A stretch of 64,000 nucleotides of DNA from Amyloporia xantha (Eukaryota > Basidiomycota > Agaricomycetes > Polyporales > Adustoporiaceae), in contig JAYKKR010000013.1 of NCBI GenBank assembly GCA_036971615.1, forward strand, positions 1-64,000. Reading direction: 5' to 3'. Position 1 is the stretch's first letter. Each line of letters starts with the position of its first letter. The translations under genes were made by a program, and so were the position numbers. Positions 11,003 to 21,855 of the stretch are shown here, in pieces. The notes under the pieces are model-generated. The model saw only the letters and a program-made list of their open reading frames with translations. It did not search any database and was not told the origin of the DNA.

Positions 11003-11670
11003 ATGGCCGTCCTGGAAGGCCATATCTCTCTCTACAGTAATATAGACACTTTTACCGGAGATTTCTCTTACCGCAGAGTCTGTTCCTAATAAGGTGTGCA
11101 CATGTTTGGAATGCCGTTGCAGTGATAGACGTCCAGGACGTCCACCTCCGGTGCTACGCATACATAAGGTCTGTCTAATACAACATATGGCCTACCTTTC
11201 TCATGTCCTGTAGCAAATATGGACGTCCAGGACGCCCCCTTCTCGCGCTATGCATTGATGAGGTCCGTCTAATCCAATATACGGCCTACTTTTTTATCAT
11301 TCTGTAGCACATGTCGACGTCCTGGACGTCCACCTCCGATGCTATGCATGCATAAGGTCTGTCTAATGCAACATAAGGCCTACCGTTCTCGCGTCCTGTA
11401 GCAAATATGGACGTCCTGGACGTCCCCTGCTTGCGCTATGCATTTACAAGGGCTGTCGATTCCAATATAGGGACTACTTCTCTATTGTCCTGTAGCACAT
11501 GTAGGCGTCCTGGACGCCCGCCTCCGATGCTATGTATATACCAGGTTTGTCTAAGCCAATGTACGGACTACGTGTTTGTATTCTCTAGACAATATGGACG
11601 TCCTGGACTGCCATCTCCACCGCTGCACCCATTGTGCTAAGTAGCGCAGACGGACGTCCAGGACGGCTCC
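11003..11670. repeat. Tandem P1 array with about 93-bp period
   Basis: P1-type palindromes recur at about 11003, 11128, 11222, 11315, 11408, 11503, 11595 and 11651. Between them is a partly conserved spacer (AAGGTCTGTCTAATNCAA, then a CTGTAGCA box). Arms differ between units but stay paired: GCCGTCC/GGACGGC, GACGTCC/GGACGTC and GGCGTCC/GGACGCC all occur. Block B has only two or three of these units (31230-31400). Confidence 0.8.
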
Positions 11671-11689
11671 TGCTGCGTTGGCCCCCTCC

Positions 11690-11936
11690 GCAGGCCTAGG
11701 GACGTGCTATGCGCCAGCCTATGCACTGGCCACACCAGGCGAGCCCACTAGGCGCTCACCTAGGAGCGCACCAGGTGCCGACCTAGGCAATAAGCACCTC
11801 TCTAGGTGCGCGCTAGGCGCCGACCTAGGCATTAAGCGCCTCTCTAGGTGCGCGCTAGGCGCCGACCTAGGCATTAAGCGCCTGCCTAGGATTCCGGTCC
11901 TAGCTCAGCCTAGGAGGTCTCATAACCTAACACTTT
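11690..11936. repeat. CCTAGG-rich tandem repeat ending in a telomere-like motif
   Basis: Imperfect units, best seen as a 42-bp period, with CGCTAGGCGCCGACCTAGG as the core. The six-base palindrome CCTAGG recurs through it. The run ends in TCATAACCTAAC, the junction that in block B opens into four CCTAA units. Confidence 0.75.
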
Positions 11937-12085
11937 GTCGCATACTAGCACATGAGGAGCTGCTTTTACTGCATCATGTCTCCTTTAAGGATCGTCCAGC
12001 AAGGCACCCAGTCGGTACAAATAGCCCTTGCACAATGCATGCTATGGTTGGTGTGACTACAGCCGGGTTCCAATGTAATCCTTTT

Positions 12086-14414
12086 CAATATCCTTCAGCC
12101 TCATTCCAAATTCTGTCCTGTGTCTCTCCCGCTTCAGGCCCCACACCAGTGAATGAAAGTGTTGGCACCATGTAAGAATTGAACAAGAGGAACACATGCA
12201 AGAGCATGATGGAGGTGAGCATTGTCAGCACGTAGATCCTCCAGCATGGCGCAGACATATTCTCACTACGAAAAGGTTAGACACTACTCTCAACATGGTG
12301 GGCATCACATACCACACCATCGGCCAATAGATCGTTTTCTGTCAGCTCTCGACTGATAAACTTGAGAGCAGCAGCCACAGCGTCGGAAGAATCAACGAAC
12401 GCACAAAAAGATCACGGTCAATAGTGTGATCGTTGACGCTGGTGACAACAACGAGATGTAGAACCCGATGTTTTATCCAGAATTCTACAAAAAGGAAAGT
12501 ACGCTTTGGCGGGCACATTCAGAATGTACCACGCAAACTGTGTGCTAACATAGATGTTGCTTTACCGACAGTTTTCAGTTGTCCTTGCAGAGAGTTGACA
12601 AGCAACTTACGGGACGATTTCAAGAGCACCCGAATCTGGATTAGTGGAGATGTGGTGGACATTGAACTCGAGTATCACATGCATTGTCGGCATTCAGTTT
12701 CATGTGCTCGCGAAAGCGACTGTTGCGCGAATGTCATGGTGTGGCGAAGGCGACCATCGCGCGAAGGCGATCGTTGCGCGAAGACGATCGTTGCGCGAAG
12801 ACGATCGTTGCGCGAAGACGATCGTTGCGCGAAGGCGATGGTGTGGCGAAGGCGGTCATTGCGCGAAGGCGATCATCGTGCGAAGGCGATGGTGTGGCGA
12901 AGGCGATGGTGTGGCGAAGGCGATGGTGTGGCGAAGGCGATCGTTGCGCGAAGGCGGTCATTGCGCGAAGGCGGTCATTGCGCGAAGACGATTGTTGCGC
13001 GAAGACGATTGTTGCGCGAAGACGATCGTTGCGCGAAGGTGGTCATTGCGCGAAGACGATCGTTGCGCGAAGGTGGTCATTGCGCGAAGGCGATCGTTGC
13101 GTGAAGGCGGTCATTGCGCGAATGTCATAGTATTGCGAAGGCGACCATCGCGCGAAGGCGATCGTTGCGCGAAGACGATGGCGTGGCGAAGGTGGTCATT
13201 GCGCGAAGGCGATCGTTGCGCGAAGGCGGTCATTGCGCGAATGTCATAGTATTGCGAAGGCGACCATCGCGCGAAGGCGACCGTTGCGCGAAGGCGGTCA
13301 TTGCGCGAAGGCGATGGTGTGGCGAAGGCGATCATTGCGCGAAGGCGATGGTGTGGCGAAGGCGGTGGTGTGGCGAAGGCGGTCATTGCACGAAGGCGGT
13401 CATTGCGCGTAGGCGATGGTGTGGCGAAGGCGATCCTTGCGCGAAGGCGATGATGTGGCGGAGGTGATGGTGTGGCGAATGCGACCATCGTGTGAATGTC
13501 ATGGTGTGGCGAAGGTGACTCTCCTAATCTGGATTAGTGGAGATGTAGTGGACATTGAACTCAAGTATTTCCGAGAGCTTCACCCTTGGTGGATCTGTGT
13601 ACAAATGAATGAGGGAATACGTGCGCGAGCACCACAGAGCTTGGCATTGTCGGCATTTAGTTTCATATGCTCGCGAAAGCGACCGTTGCACAAATGGTGT
13701 GGCGAATGCGACCGTTGCGCGAAGGCGACTGTTGCGCGAATGTCATGGTGTGGTGAAGGCGACCATCACCCGAATGTCATAGTATCACGAATGCGACCAT
13801 TGCGCGAAGGCGATCGTTGCGCGAATGTCATAGTATCGCGAATGCCACTGTGCCACCATTGCGCGAATGTCACGGTGGGGCGAATGCAACCATTGCGCGA
13901 ATGTCATAGTATTGCGAATGCGACTCTCCTAATCTGGATTAGTGGAGATGTAGTGGACATTGAACTCGAGTATCACATGCATTGTCGGCATTCAGTTTCA
14001 TGTGCTCATGGCGACCGTTGTGCGAATGTCATCGTGTCGTGAATTGTGTGAATGTCATAGTATCGCGAATGCGACCATTGCTTGCGCGAATGCGACCGTT
14101 GCGCGAATGTCATGGTGTGGTGAAGGTGACTGTTGCGCGAGTTGCATAGTATTGCCAACGCAACCGTTGCGCAAATGTCATGGTGTGGTGAAGGCGACTG
14201 TTGCGCGAAAGTGACCATTGCGCGACTTCCATAGCATCGCGAATGCGACTGTTGCGCGAGTTGCATAGCATCGTGAAAGCGAAGTGGTTTCATGGGGTCG
14301 CAAAAGCATCGGGTTCCGATGTAATCCTTTTCAATATTCTTCTGCCTCTTTCGGAATTCTGTCTTGTGGTTCTCCCGCTTCAGGCCCCACACGAATGAAT
14401 GTGTTGGTACCATG
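12086..14414. repeat. Minisatellite region with matching flanks
   Basis: About 85 bp at 12086-12177 (TTCTGTCCTGTGTCTCTCCC ... ACCATGTAAG) is repeated at 14341-14414, and the 30 bp before each also match, so the minisatellite sits between direct repeats. A second segment (GGATTAGTGGAGATGT ... GAACTCGAGTAT) occurs three times, at about 12636, 13531 and 13931. No gene is supported despite long open frames, which result from the repeat itself. Confidence 0.7.
12705..13520. repeat. 17-bp minisatellite, about 48 units
   Basis: Continuous 17-bp units such as GAAGACGATCGTTGCGC, with variants GAAGGCGATGGTGTGGC and GAAGGCGGTCATTGCGC. Because 17 is not a multiple of 3 and no frame has a stop, all three plus frames appear as Arg/Ala-rich proteins with a 17-residue period; these are artefacts. 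Neighbouring units can pair (CGATCGT ... ACGATCG around TGCGCGAAG). A decayed version continues from 13690 to about 14290. Confidence 0.9.
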
Positions 14415-14544
14415 TAAGAAAGTCGGCATTCAGATCTTTCAGCATGGCACAGATATATGCTCGCTACCAAAGAGTTAGAGACTACCCTTCAATCACATAC
14501 TACACTATCGGCCAATGAGTTGTTTTCTGTTCACAATGGCTGTG

Positions 14545-14770
14545 GTTTCAAGCAGGTGTGATTGCACAAACAATGCGGAATCGGGATCGGTGGCAGTTTA
14601 ATATAAGTGCAATTGCAAGCACGAGGCGGAAGCGATAGCCAAAACGATGCGGAATACAGGTGTGATTGCAAGAATGATGCGGCAGCGATTTCAAAAACGA
14701 TGTGGTTAGGTTGTGGTGTAATACAGGTGTGATTGCCAGAACGTTGCAGAGGTTATTGCATGCACGATTG
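14545..14770. repeat. Degenerate GTGTGATTGC repeat
   Basis: Imperfect units contain GGTGTGATTGCAAGAA and GATGCGGNA, spaced 60-70 bp apart. There is no coding signal. It lies just downstream of the gene Y stop codon. Confidence 0.45.
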
Positions 14771-14905
14771 CCCTTCTGCAGGAATACATGAAAACACCCT
14801 GGCGCTTGTGACGCAGCCAACATGATGTCTTATTCTCTTTAAAATCTCTGTTCGTGCTAAACTACTTGACTTAAATTGATATCAAAAATAAACTAAACCT
14901 GTAAA

Positions 14906-17900
14906 CTACATAGCATCTGCAATAGGCCTGGTGTAAGCCACCGTGGGACGCATCCGTTTCTTGGGCTGTGACAAAGGAATATCAAAAGGATCTACATCTG
15001 CATCATCTTCATCATCACTGGGGACCATTGCACGCCTCTTGCCTCGTGCGGTGGCACTGAGACCTGTCCTGGACCTTGGGTTTGATGAAGATGGCCTAGC
15101 ATCGTCAAGGAGGATGATGGGCTGAGAAATGGAACCCCCTGTGATGTTACTTGGCCTTCTGATGAGCTGCCCATCCTCCACCAACCTGTCTGCCATCCAC
15201 TGCCCTCCGATGGCTTTGACCGCATCATAAGGACCGTATGGAGCAGAGTTGAAGAGGGTGAGCAGCCTTTGGTAGTACCTGATGAGCTCCTCGTCCTTGT
15301 GGAATTTCCAGTCCTGGCCGAAGATGGGCTTGATGATTTTTGTCGAGGTGGCACAGGCGATACCCATGCGAACGAGATTGAATGCGGTCAAACCTTTGGC
15401 GTTGTGCTTGGCAGTCCATTGGGGACCAAGTGCGTTTGATTTGCTCTTGGCGACTGATTTGCGAAGGGGTGACTGTGGGTCCCACAAAGCGAGGATGAAG
15501 ACTGTCATCATAGGGATGAAGGGATCTTGACGTGTGTTGCCCTTGCGACCCATGTTTGACAACCAGGGAGCGTGTCTGACGGCCTCTGTGAGGGCATTTG
15601 CCGAATGGGTGTTGGGTAGGACACACTTGGAGTCCTTGGTCTCGAAGAAAACGTTGGGGATGAAATGGGAAAAGACGATGGCGAGGATGAGAGCGAGATG
15701 GTGGATTTGGTTTCCAAAGTCGAAGCGGTCGAAGACGTAGTGATAAGTCTTGGTGACGATATGCTCGCGGTCGCTGTCCAAGGTACAATTGTCGATGGTG
15801 AACTCGGAGGGGGGGACTTGGCGAGTCAAGACGGAGGAGAGTTGAGAGAGGGGGATGGCAGATGCGGACCAGTCGGCACGGGTGCTGAGCTGAAGGGCAC
15901 GAGAGGTGATGGCTGCTGCGAGTTGTTCCTGGTTCTCCTCATGGTTCTGTACGGCAGGGCGGATGAGTCTTGGAATGGTGTGTGCGTCTGGAGCGTCGAC
16001 CATGATCCAAGAATCGAACTGGGGTTTCCTGGATGTTCTTCCGCCTTTCTTCTTGCCCTTGGGTGACTCATAGTGCCAAGGTACGAAGGTGATGTCGTGG
16101 GCTTGGATGACGAGAAGGAAGAAGTCGACCATCCAGATGTGAAGGTGCTTGTCGGACATGTTAGGCGGGGCCAAGTTGAGCATACCGGTGATGGCGAAGC
16201 GGAGGACGGCGGGAGCTGTGCCCTTGGAAATGAGGGTGCGGCGATGGTGTGTGAACTGCCTGGTTTGCCCATCTCGAAGAGGAGGCGTGCGAGAGCCCTG
16301 TGAGGCATGCAACCGTCTGTGGGATTCGGGAGGCCTCGAGCCATGGAGGTGATGTCTGCATTGACCGCTCTGATCAAGGCGGCGTAAGCGATACCTTTGT
16401 TAGACATGCTGAGGGGGTTCTTCATCTTGAGCCACGCTGCGAGCTGCTTGAGCCTGTTGTTGTGGAAGTGGCGTGCCTCTGGCGACATGTTCTCTATGTC
16501 GATGGAGGAGACCTTCTTGACGTCGAGGCGAACGGCGTGGGCGACGTACTGCTTAATGTCCTCTATGATGACGGTTAGCGATGTCGGCCATCATGATGGC
16601 CTGACGATGTGCTGAGTTGCCCTCGTACTTGATGTACTTGATGGGGATGGGCTTGTCCTTCATGAGGGAGAAGCGAAAGTTGGCCATGTACGCCTGTGGA
16701 GAGCAAAGAGAAATATATGTCAGTGTGTGTGTGTGTGGGATAAAGCATGTATAGAGAGGGACCGTGGACGCGCATCGGCCCGAGCAAACGGAAGCGCGAA
16801 ACGGACGCCAGGAGCGACTGTGATGGACGTCCATGCACGATAGGGGCCGTTTGCGCGCATCGGCCCGAGCGAACGGAGCGCGAAAACACGCCATAATTGT
16901 ACGGCGTGCGAGGCAGGGTCGGTGTCGCAGTGTGCAAAAACGCGCTTTTGCACGGTCGTGCAAAAGCGCCAACGGGACGCTATTGTGGTGATGGTTGACA
17001 ATAAGGAAAAAAACACTCACCGCTGCGACGGATGCTCCCCAGGTTAACATGATGGCACGTGTGGAAGCCGTGGCAGGCAGTCCATCAGGGCCGTATGTGG
17101 GCCACTTGGCGGGGCGATGCTGAGGGGTTTCTTCTGATTGAGATGGAAGCGGATGTCAGGGTGGAAACAGGGGAGACCGTGCTCGAGGATGCCGCGATCG
17201 ATGAAGAGAGGGCGCATCAACTTTGTGGCCAAGACCTGGGCGTTGCCGGTACATGCGAAGGCGACCAGGCGCTCAAAGATGGAAATCATCTCGACGTCCG
17301 TGGGGGAGATGGTGTTACCCTTTGCGATATCGGGAGCGAGGGCCAAGTACAAACGCTCCAACAGAACACATATGGCATATGTGGTCCATATGTAGAGGGC
17401 GGGAAGGACTGTTGTGGACCCAAAAAGGTTCATACATAAGTAATAATGCGAGATACCGCTGTGTGGACTCAGGACTGACCTCCGGTTTGAAGACGACGAG
17501 ATGGCTTCGGAGTCTTTGGAAAATGTTCTGAGAGATGGTGGCGTTCACCAGGCGCATGACGATGTCGCGATAGAACGTTCTACATAAAGGGAGGTCAGGT
17601 TGGGAACACGTTAATGTTAAAGGAAACCACGATAGTACTGACAATCCCGAGCGCTTGATGGGAGGAATGTTGTCCATGAGAATGGTGACGACGTTCTCGA
17701 TGCGCAGCGATCTGGGAACGGTGCCGGACTCGATCTTTTGACGGAATCGCTCGTGGGGGAGGCCGAGATCGTGTTGATGCAAGAGGCGAGTGTGAATAGA
17801 TTTGCTGCGAGTGTCGGAGGCCCATCCGCCTGTGCAGGCCTGAGTGAGACCACCTGTACAGACCTCCTGGAGACCTGCGGTGGGCCTGATGCGATGGGAG

Positions 17901-20690
17901 ACCTCGTTGTAGATCTGGCAGGCGATGGGGAGAACGATAGGGCCTTGTCCTCCGTTTTCTCGAACGTAGTCGTCCATCTGCTCGAGCAATTCGGCGTCTT
18001 GGAGCTCTTCGATGACTTCTTCCTCGTCACGACCGTCTTCGTCCATATAGTCCTCGTCATCGTCATCGTTGTCGTTGTTGAGGACCCCGGTGCGGGGCGG
18101 AGGAGGACGTCTGTGGCGGAAACCTGGAGGGGGAGGAGGGACATCCTTGCGAATTTCCTTCTCAAGGTCAATGATGAAGGGGATGTAGAGGGGAAAGAGG
18201 CGATTCGCCTGAACGTTCCCGTAGATCTTCAAGAGGGCTTGGGGGTAGCCATGTAGCTTCAAGCCCTTGTCTTCCGTTCCTCGGTTGCGGAAAAAGTCCT
18301 CTATCTCTTGACTCGCCTTCTTGAGTTCCTCGGCTTGGTCGTGGATATTGTCCGGGAAAGGGTTGTTGTCATCATCGTCGTCGTCGCCGCCGTCGTGTTG
18401 GTTGTCATAGTCTGGGGGGTCGCTGGAGCCAAAGTCGCTTTCCTCCATGAACCAGTTGGGATTGTCCTCTGATGGGTTGCCTTGGGGGTCGTGGTCCTCC
18501 TCTTGGTCCTCGTCGCCCTCGTCCACTGTGTTGCGTCGTGGAGGTCGCTGGTGATACTGACTTTGTTGGGACTGGGACTTGCGTGCGCGATCTGCCTGGC
18601 GGATGTATTGCAAGCCTTCGCCGTTGTCGTTGAGGTCGTTGAACATGTCGTGGATGTTGCGGAGGTCGAGGAGAGCGGCGCACTCTGGTTTTGTGAGGTC
18701 GACGGGTCTGTGGATGCGAGGGATGCGACGGCCATCTGGGGTATAGATGGGGATCTCGTTTCCTTTCTCGTCTTCGAGGGGATAGGAGTGGAGATCGAGA
18801 CCGTCTTCGTCGTCTTCGTGGGTGTAGCTCGGGAAGACTCGCGGGTATTGAGCGTAGATGTCCTCCACCGGGATGGGTTGGAAGGAGGTGACCTGTCTGA
18901 TCCTGTTATTGTGAAAGGGAGGGAAGGAGAGATGAGTTGGTGTGTACATTATTGTATATATTGAGAGCATCGAGGAATGTACATACTGAATGTGTGTGGC
19001 GATGGCGATGTCGACGGACTTGAGACCGAGCCAGTTGCGTTCTTCGTCCCACTGCTTCATCTCTTGGACTGCTGCGCCTTTTACGCCGACGGGTTGGTTC
19101 TGGCCGTACCTGCAGGTGATGAAGATGGGGGAGTGTTTCGTGATGAAACCGGCTTTGCGCCAGCGACCGGGGGTGTTCTGTACCCAAGGTTCCCAGGAGG
19201 AGCTGAGGAGGTCGTGAAGACGGCGTGCATGGGGAAGGGTGAGTCGAATGTTGCGATGCTCGCTGCGAAATGAATATCATGAGTGAGCGGATATAGAGAC
19301 GAGGATGGTGAGTGAAAGACGCAATAACGCGCATCGGCCCGAGCGAACGGAAGCGCGATATGAGCGTATATTTATATGCATGACGTGGACGACGACGGAC
19401 ACCAGTAACGCGCTTCCGCGGAAGCGAACGGAAGCGCGATCTGGGCACCTATGTGGTGTGTGCGCACGACGTGGATATGACCAACACGGGGCCGATAACG
19501 CACTTCCGCACGGCGATGCGGAAGCGCGATATATACGCTACATATATATATACACGCACGTGATCTATGTGACGCTAGAAGCGTGCGGAACGCGCTTCCG
19601 CACGGCCGTGCAGAAGTGGGAACGGGGCACAGTAACGTAAAGAAAAGAAAAGACTTACAAGACGTTGGTCACGTCCGAAAGGGACCACGCGTTGAGGTCC
19701 TTGTCCAGACCGTACCGATGCTGCGGATGGACAGTGATGCCTTGGAATCCCATCTCGGCCAGCTGCGTCGAAAACCAGAGGAGAAAGATCTTGACGTTGT
19801 GGGCGCTGAGGCGGGAGTCTTTGCGCGTCGGGGCGACAAAGGTGACGCTCTCCTTGGAGCTGTCCAAGAAGTCGTTCGGCGCAAAGGCGACCCATAGCTC
19901 CTCGTCTCGACAGCGGCCGACGTACATCATGCGCCCGTCAGGGTTGAAACCCATGTCCCCGTGCTTGGCGCGCCATTCGCGATAGGGCTGCTTGAGGTCC
20001 AACTCGAGAGTGAAATGACGATCGGAGAGTACGGTGGGGAGACAGGCGTCGAGACCCATACCGGAGGGAACGCACCGCATGTAGTCGATGAAGTGGTTGT
20101 CTGCGGTCCACTTGAGAGACTTGTCGAGGGTGGGGATGATGAATTCGTCGTCGACGATGATGGCGGTGCGTTTCTTGAGGACGTTGACGGCATGCTCTGT
20201 GCTGCTCGCGGTGCGGGAGAGGGCTGCGTTGCGCAAGACGGACAGGGAGAGCTTCTGCTGATAGGTGCGATTCCACAAGTTCTCGTTGTTGGCGTCGTGG
20301 TTGTCGTCGAGGACGTCCTCGCGCAAGACGTGCTCGAGGACCTCGCTCTGGTCTATGTGGGTGTCTGCGGTGAGGCCATCTGGGAGGTCGTCCAAAAGAA
20401 CGGCTGGCGGCGCGCGGAGAGCACGTCATCGAGACATGCAGAGCTGAAAGAAAACGAAGATATATTTAATAAGTTGATAGACGAGAGGATGAGGACGTAC
20501 TTTGCGTATTGCTGAAGGACTTGGTGGGGCAGGAGGTCCGGGGCTCTCGAGTCTTCGTCAACCTGTGCGCTGGAGGTTGAAAACGATAAGAATACGAAAG
20601 AAATGAGAGAAAAACGAGAACATACTGGGAACTGCGAGGAGGAGGAGGAGGAGGAGGCATGCGAGCTGAGGACGAGGTTGCGACGGACAT
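14906..20690 (-). CDS. Gene Y: large unknown multi-exon protein
   Basis: Eight exons with good GTRNGT/AG sites (about 20690-20627, 20569-20501, 20443-19659, 19262-18987, 18902-17643, 17579-17480, 17408-17021, 16693-14906) would give roughly 1,570 residues. The start MSVATSSSAR follows a clean CCAAC context. The protein has a Pro-rich amino end, a central Asp/Glu-rich region (about 18.05-18.45 kb) and a basic, Ser-rich C terminus with KKRMRP, suggesting a nuclear location. Aromatic-rich conserved-looking stretches include WEPWVQNTPGRWRKAGF and HLHIWMVDFFLLV. I recognise no domain. Two introns (19658-19263 and 17020-16694) are several-fold longer than the rest and hold P2 palindromes. Frame breaks near 20424, 17480, 17100, 16573 and 16265 mostly need one added base in a homopolymer, so the gene is either recently broken or carries sequencing errors. 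Confidence 0.6.
16769..16970. repeat. P2 palindrome array, three copies, in a gene Y intron
   Basis: Hairpins at 16769-16798, about 16854-16882 and 16937-16966 within the 327-nt intron. The first two carry CGCGCATCGG ... CGGA(A)GCGCG arms; the third is a variant with AAAACGCGCTTTTGCACG pairing to CGTGCAAAAGCGCC. They are spaced about 84 bp apart. Confidence 0.85.
19328..19620. repeat. P2 palindrome array, four copies, in a gene Y intron
   Basis: Copies at 19328-19357, 19409-19439, 19499-19528 and 19591-19620 in the 396-nt intron. Core arms CGCGCTTCCG and CGGAAGCGCG enclose a loop of about 10 nt. Spacing is 81-92 bp. The last copy has a decayed right arm. Confidence 0.85.
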
Positions 20691-21855
20691 GTTGGCTTAG
20701 AACAGAGTGGGAGCTGAGCTGACAGTACGAGACTCGAGAAGATGAGAGGAGGAGGAGGAGGAGGAGGAGGAGGGGGTCAGTGACACGTCTGAATGAACTG
20801 GTAGACGAACCGGTATGGATCGGTCCAGGCTGGGACATTAATTAGTGTGTGGCAACCAGGGTTGGATGGGAGGAGATCGGAGAAAATTAGTGTGGAGCGA
20901 TCGAGGTAGGATCGGCTATAGTGCTGAAACAGGGGAGAAATGTTAACCATTGAATTGATTGAACGGATAGTATGGGTACCTTGGGGATACTACATGATGA
21001 TGCGTGTACGCTGTGAGTACAGTGCAGCTATAGGACGAGTATGAAGAGCGTGAACGGAGAATGAGCGGGCGGAATCGAGGACTTACTACGAAGACGAAGA
21101 TGATGATGATGATTTGATCGAGTCGGACGAATCGGAAGCGAGAAGCGGAAGCCGGAGCGGAAGACGCGCAGGAATCTTGAGATAAAGTAATAAGCGAAAA
21201 GATGGAGAGTATATTGAGAAGATGATGGGGATGAAACAGGGGCGTACGCAGGTCGGGCGCAGTATGGGATCGAACGGTATCGCTCGCGATGACATAAACA
21301 TGAATGCATTGCGCGTAGATAGCGACGGTAATACATGAGTACGATTATACGTCCGAGTGCGATATATCGACGGGGCGTAGCGAAGACGTACATGACGAGA
21401 GAGGAGAGAACGACGATACAATTACATGAGTATGATGGGTTGAACCATCTGCGAGGGAACATAGTTGTACAGGAAGAATCATGCATCATATGGGTTGAAC
21501 CATATGATGATGCGATAAAGACGAGAAATGTACGCAGCGTGGAGACACTCAGAGCTCATTGATCGTGTCGTCGTTCTCTTCGTGAGCAGGCAGAGAGGCT
21601 ATGGTGAAGGATAAGGGGAGTCAGATCGCGCGTGCTGGAGGGTTCGGTTAGGTCTGAAGGAAGCGCTGCTCACCGAGGAAACTTCCGGACGGGCGAGCGG
21701 AGGTGTTGCCTCCACCGCGAACGCCACTGCCACTGCCACTGCCACCGCGAACACCACCGCGAACACCAATGGCAAGTCCACCGCGACGAGGACGAGGACG
21801 AGGAGGGCCCGAGGGTTCCATGGGGCGAAGAGAGGCTGCACGGCGGGGCTGCTCT
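20691..21855. other. Inter-gene region between X and Y
   Basis: About 1.1 kb. Immediately upstream of the gene Y start is a run of GAG triplets (20743-20772), CTC on the coding strand, possibly a CT-rich promoter or leader. At 21640-21800 a minus-strand frame encodes an Arg/Gly-rich stretch (RGGVRGGSGSGSG) that may be the true 3' part of gene X if the frame is broken upstream. No other feature is clear. Confidence 0.4.

Larger units (their letters stand above)
8206..11936. repeat. Subtelomeric block A (Y'-like duplicated unit)
   Basis: Nearly identical, over about 3.4 kb, to block B at 28115-31640 in the same orientation. Order within the block: three small minus-strand genes, P1 palindromes, an AvrII-rich repeat (CCTAGG), then CATAACCTAAC, which is a one-and-a-half-unit telomere motif. 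Block A has more tandem P1 units (11.1-11.67 kb) than block B. The layout is like yeast Y' elements, which carry telomere repeats at their inner border; no homology to Y' is claimed. Confidence 0.85.

Noticed and set aside
12433..13488. Long overlapping Arg-rich open frames on both strands
   Set aside because: They are the three-frame reading of a 17-bp tandem repeat without stops; the 17-residue protein period follows from the DNA period.
19690..20430. Other-frame proteins rich in Arg/Pro across gene Y exon 3
   Set aside because: Shadow frames; the frame with LWNRTYQQKLSLSVL and a mixed hydrophobic pattern is the coding one.
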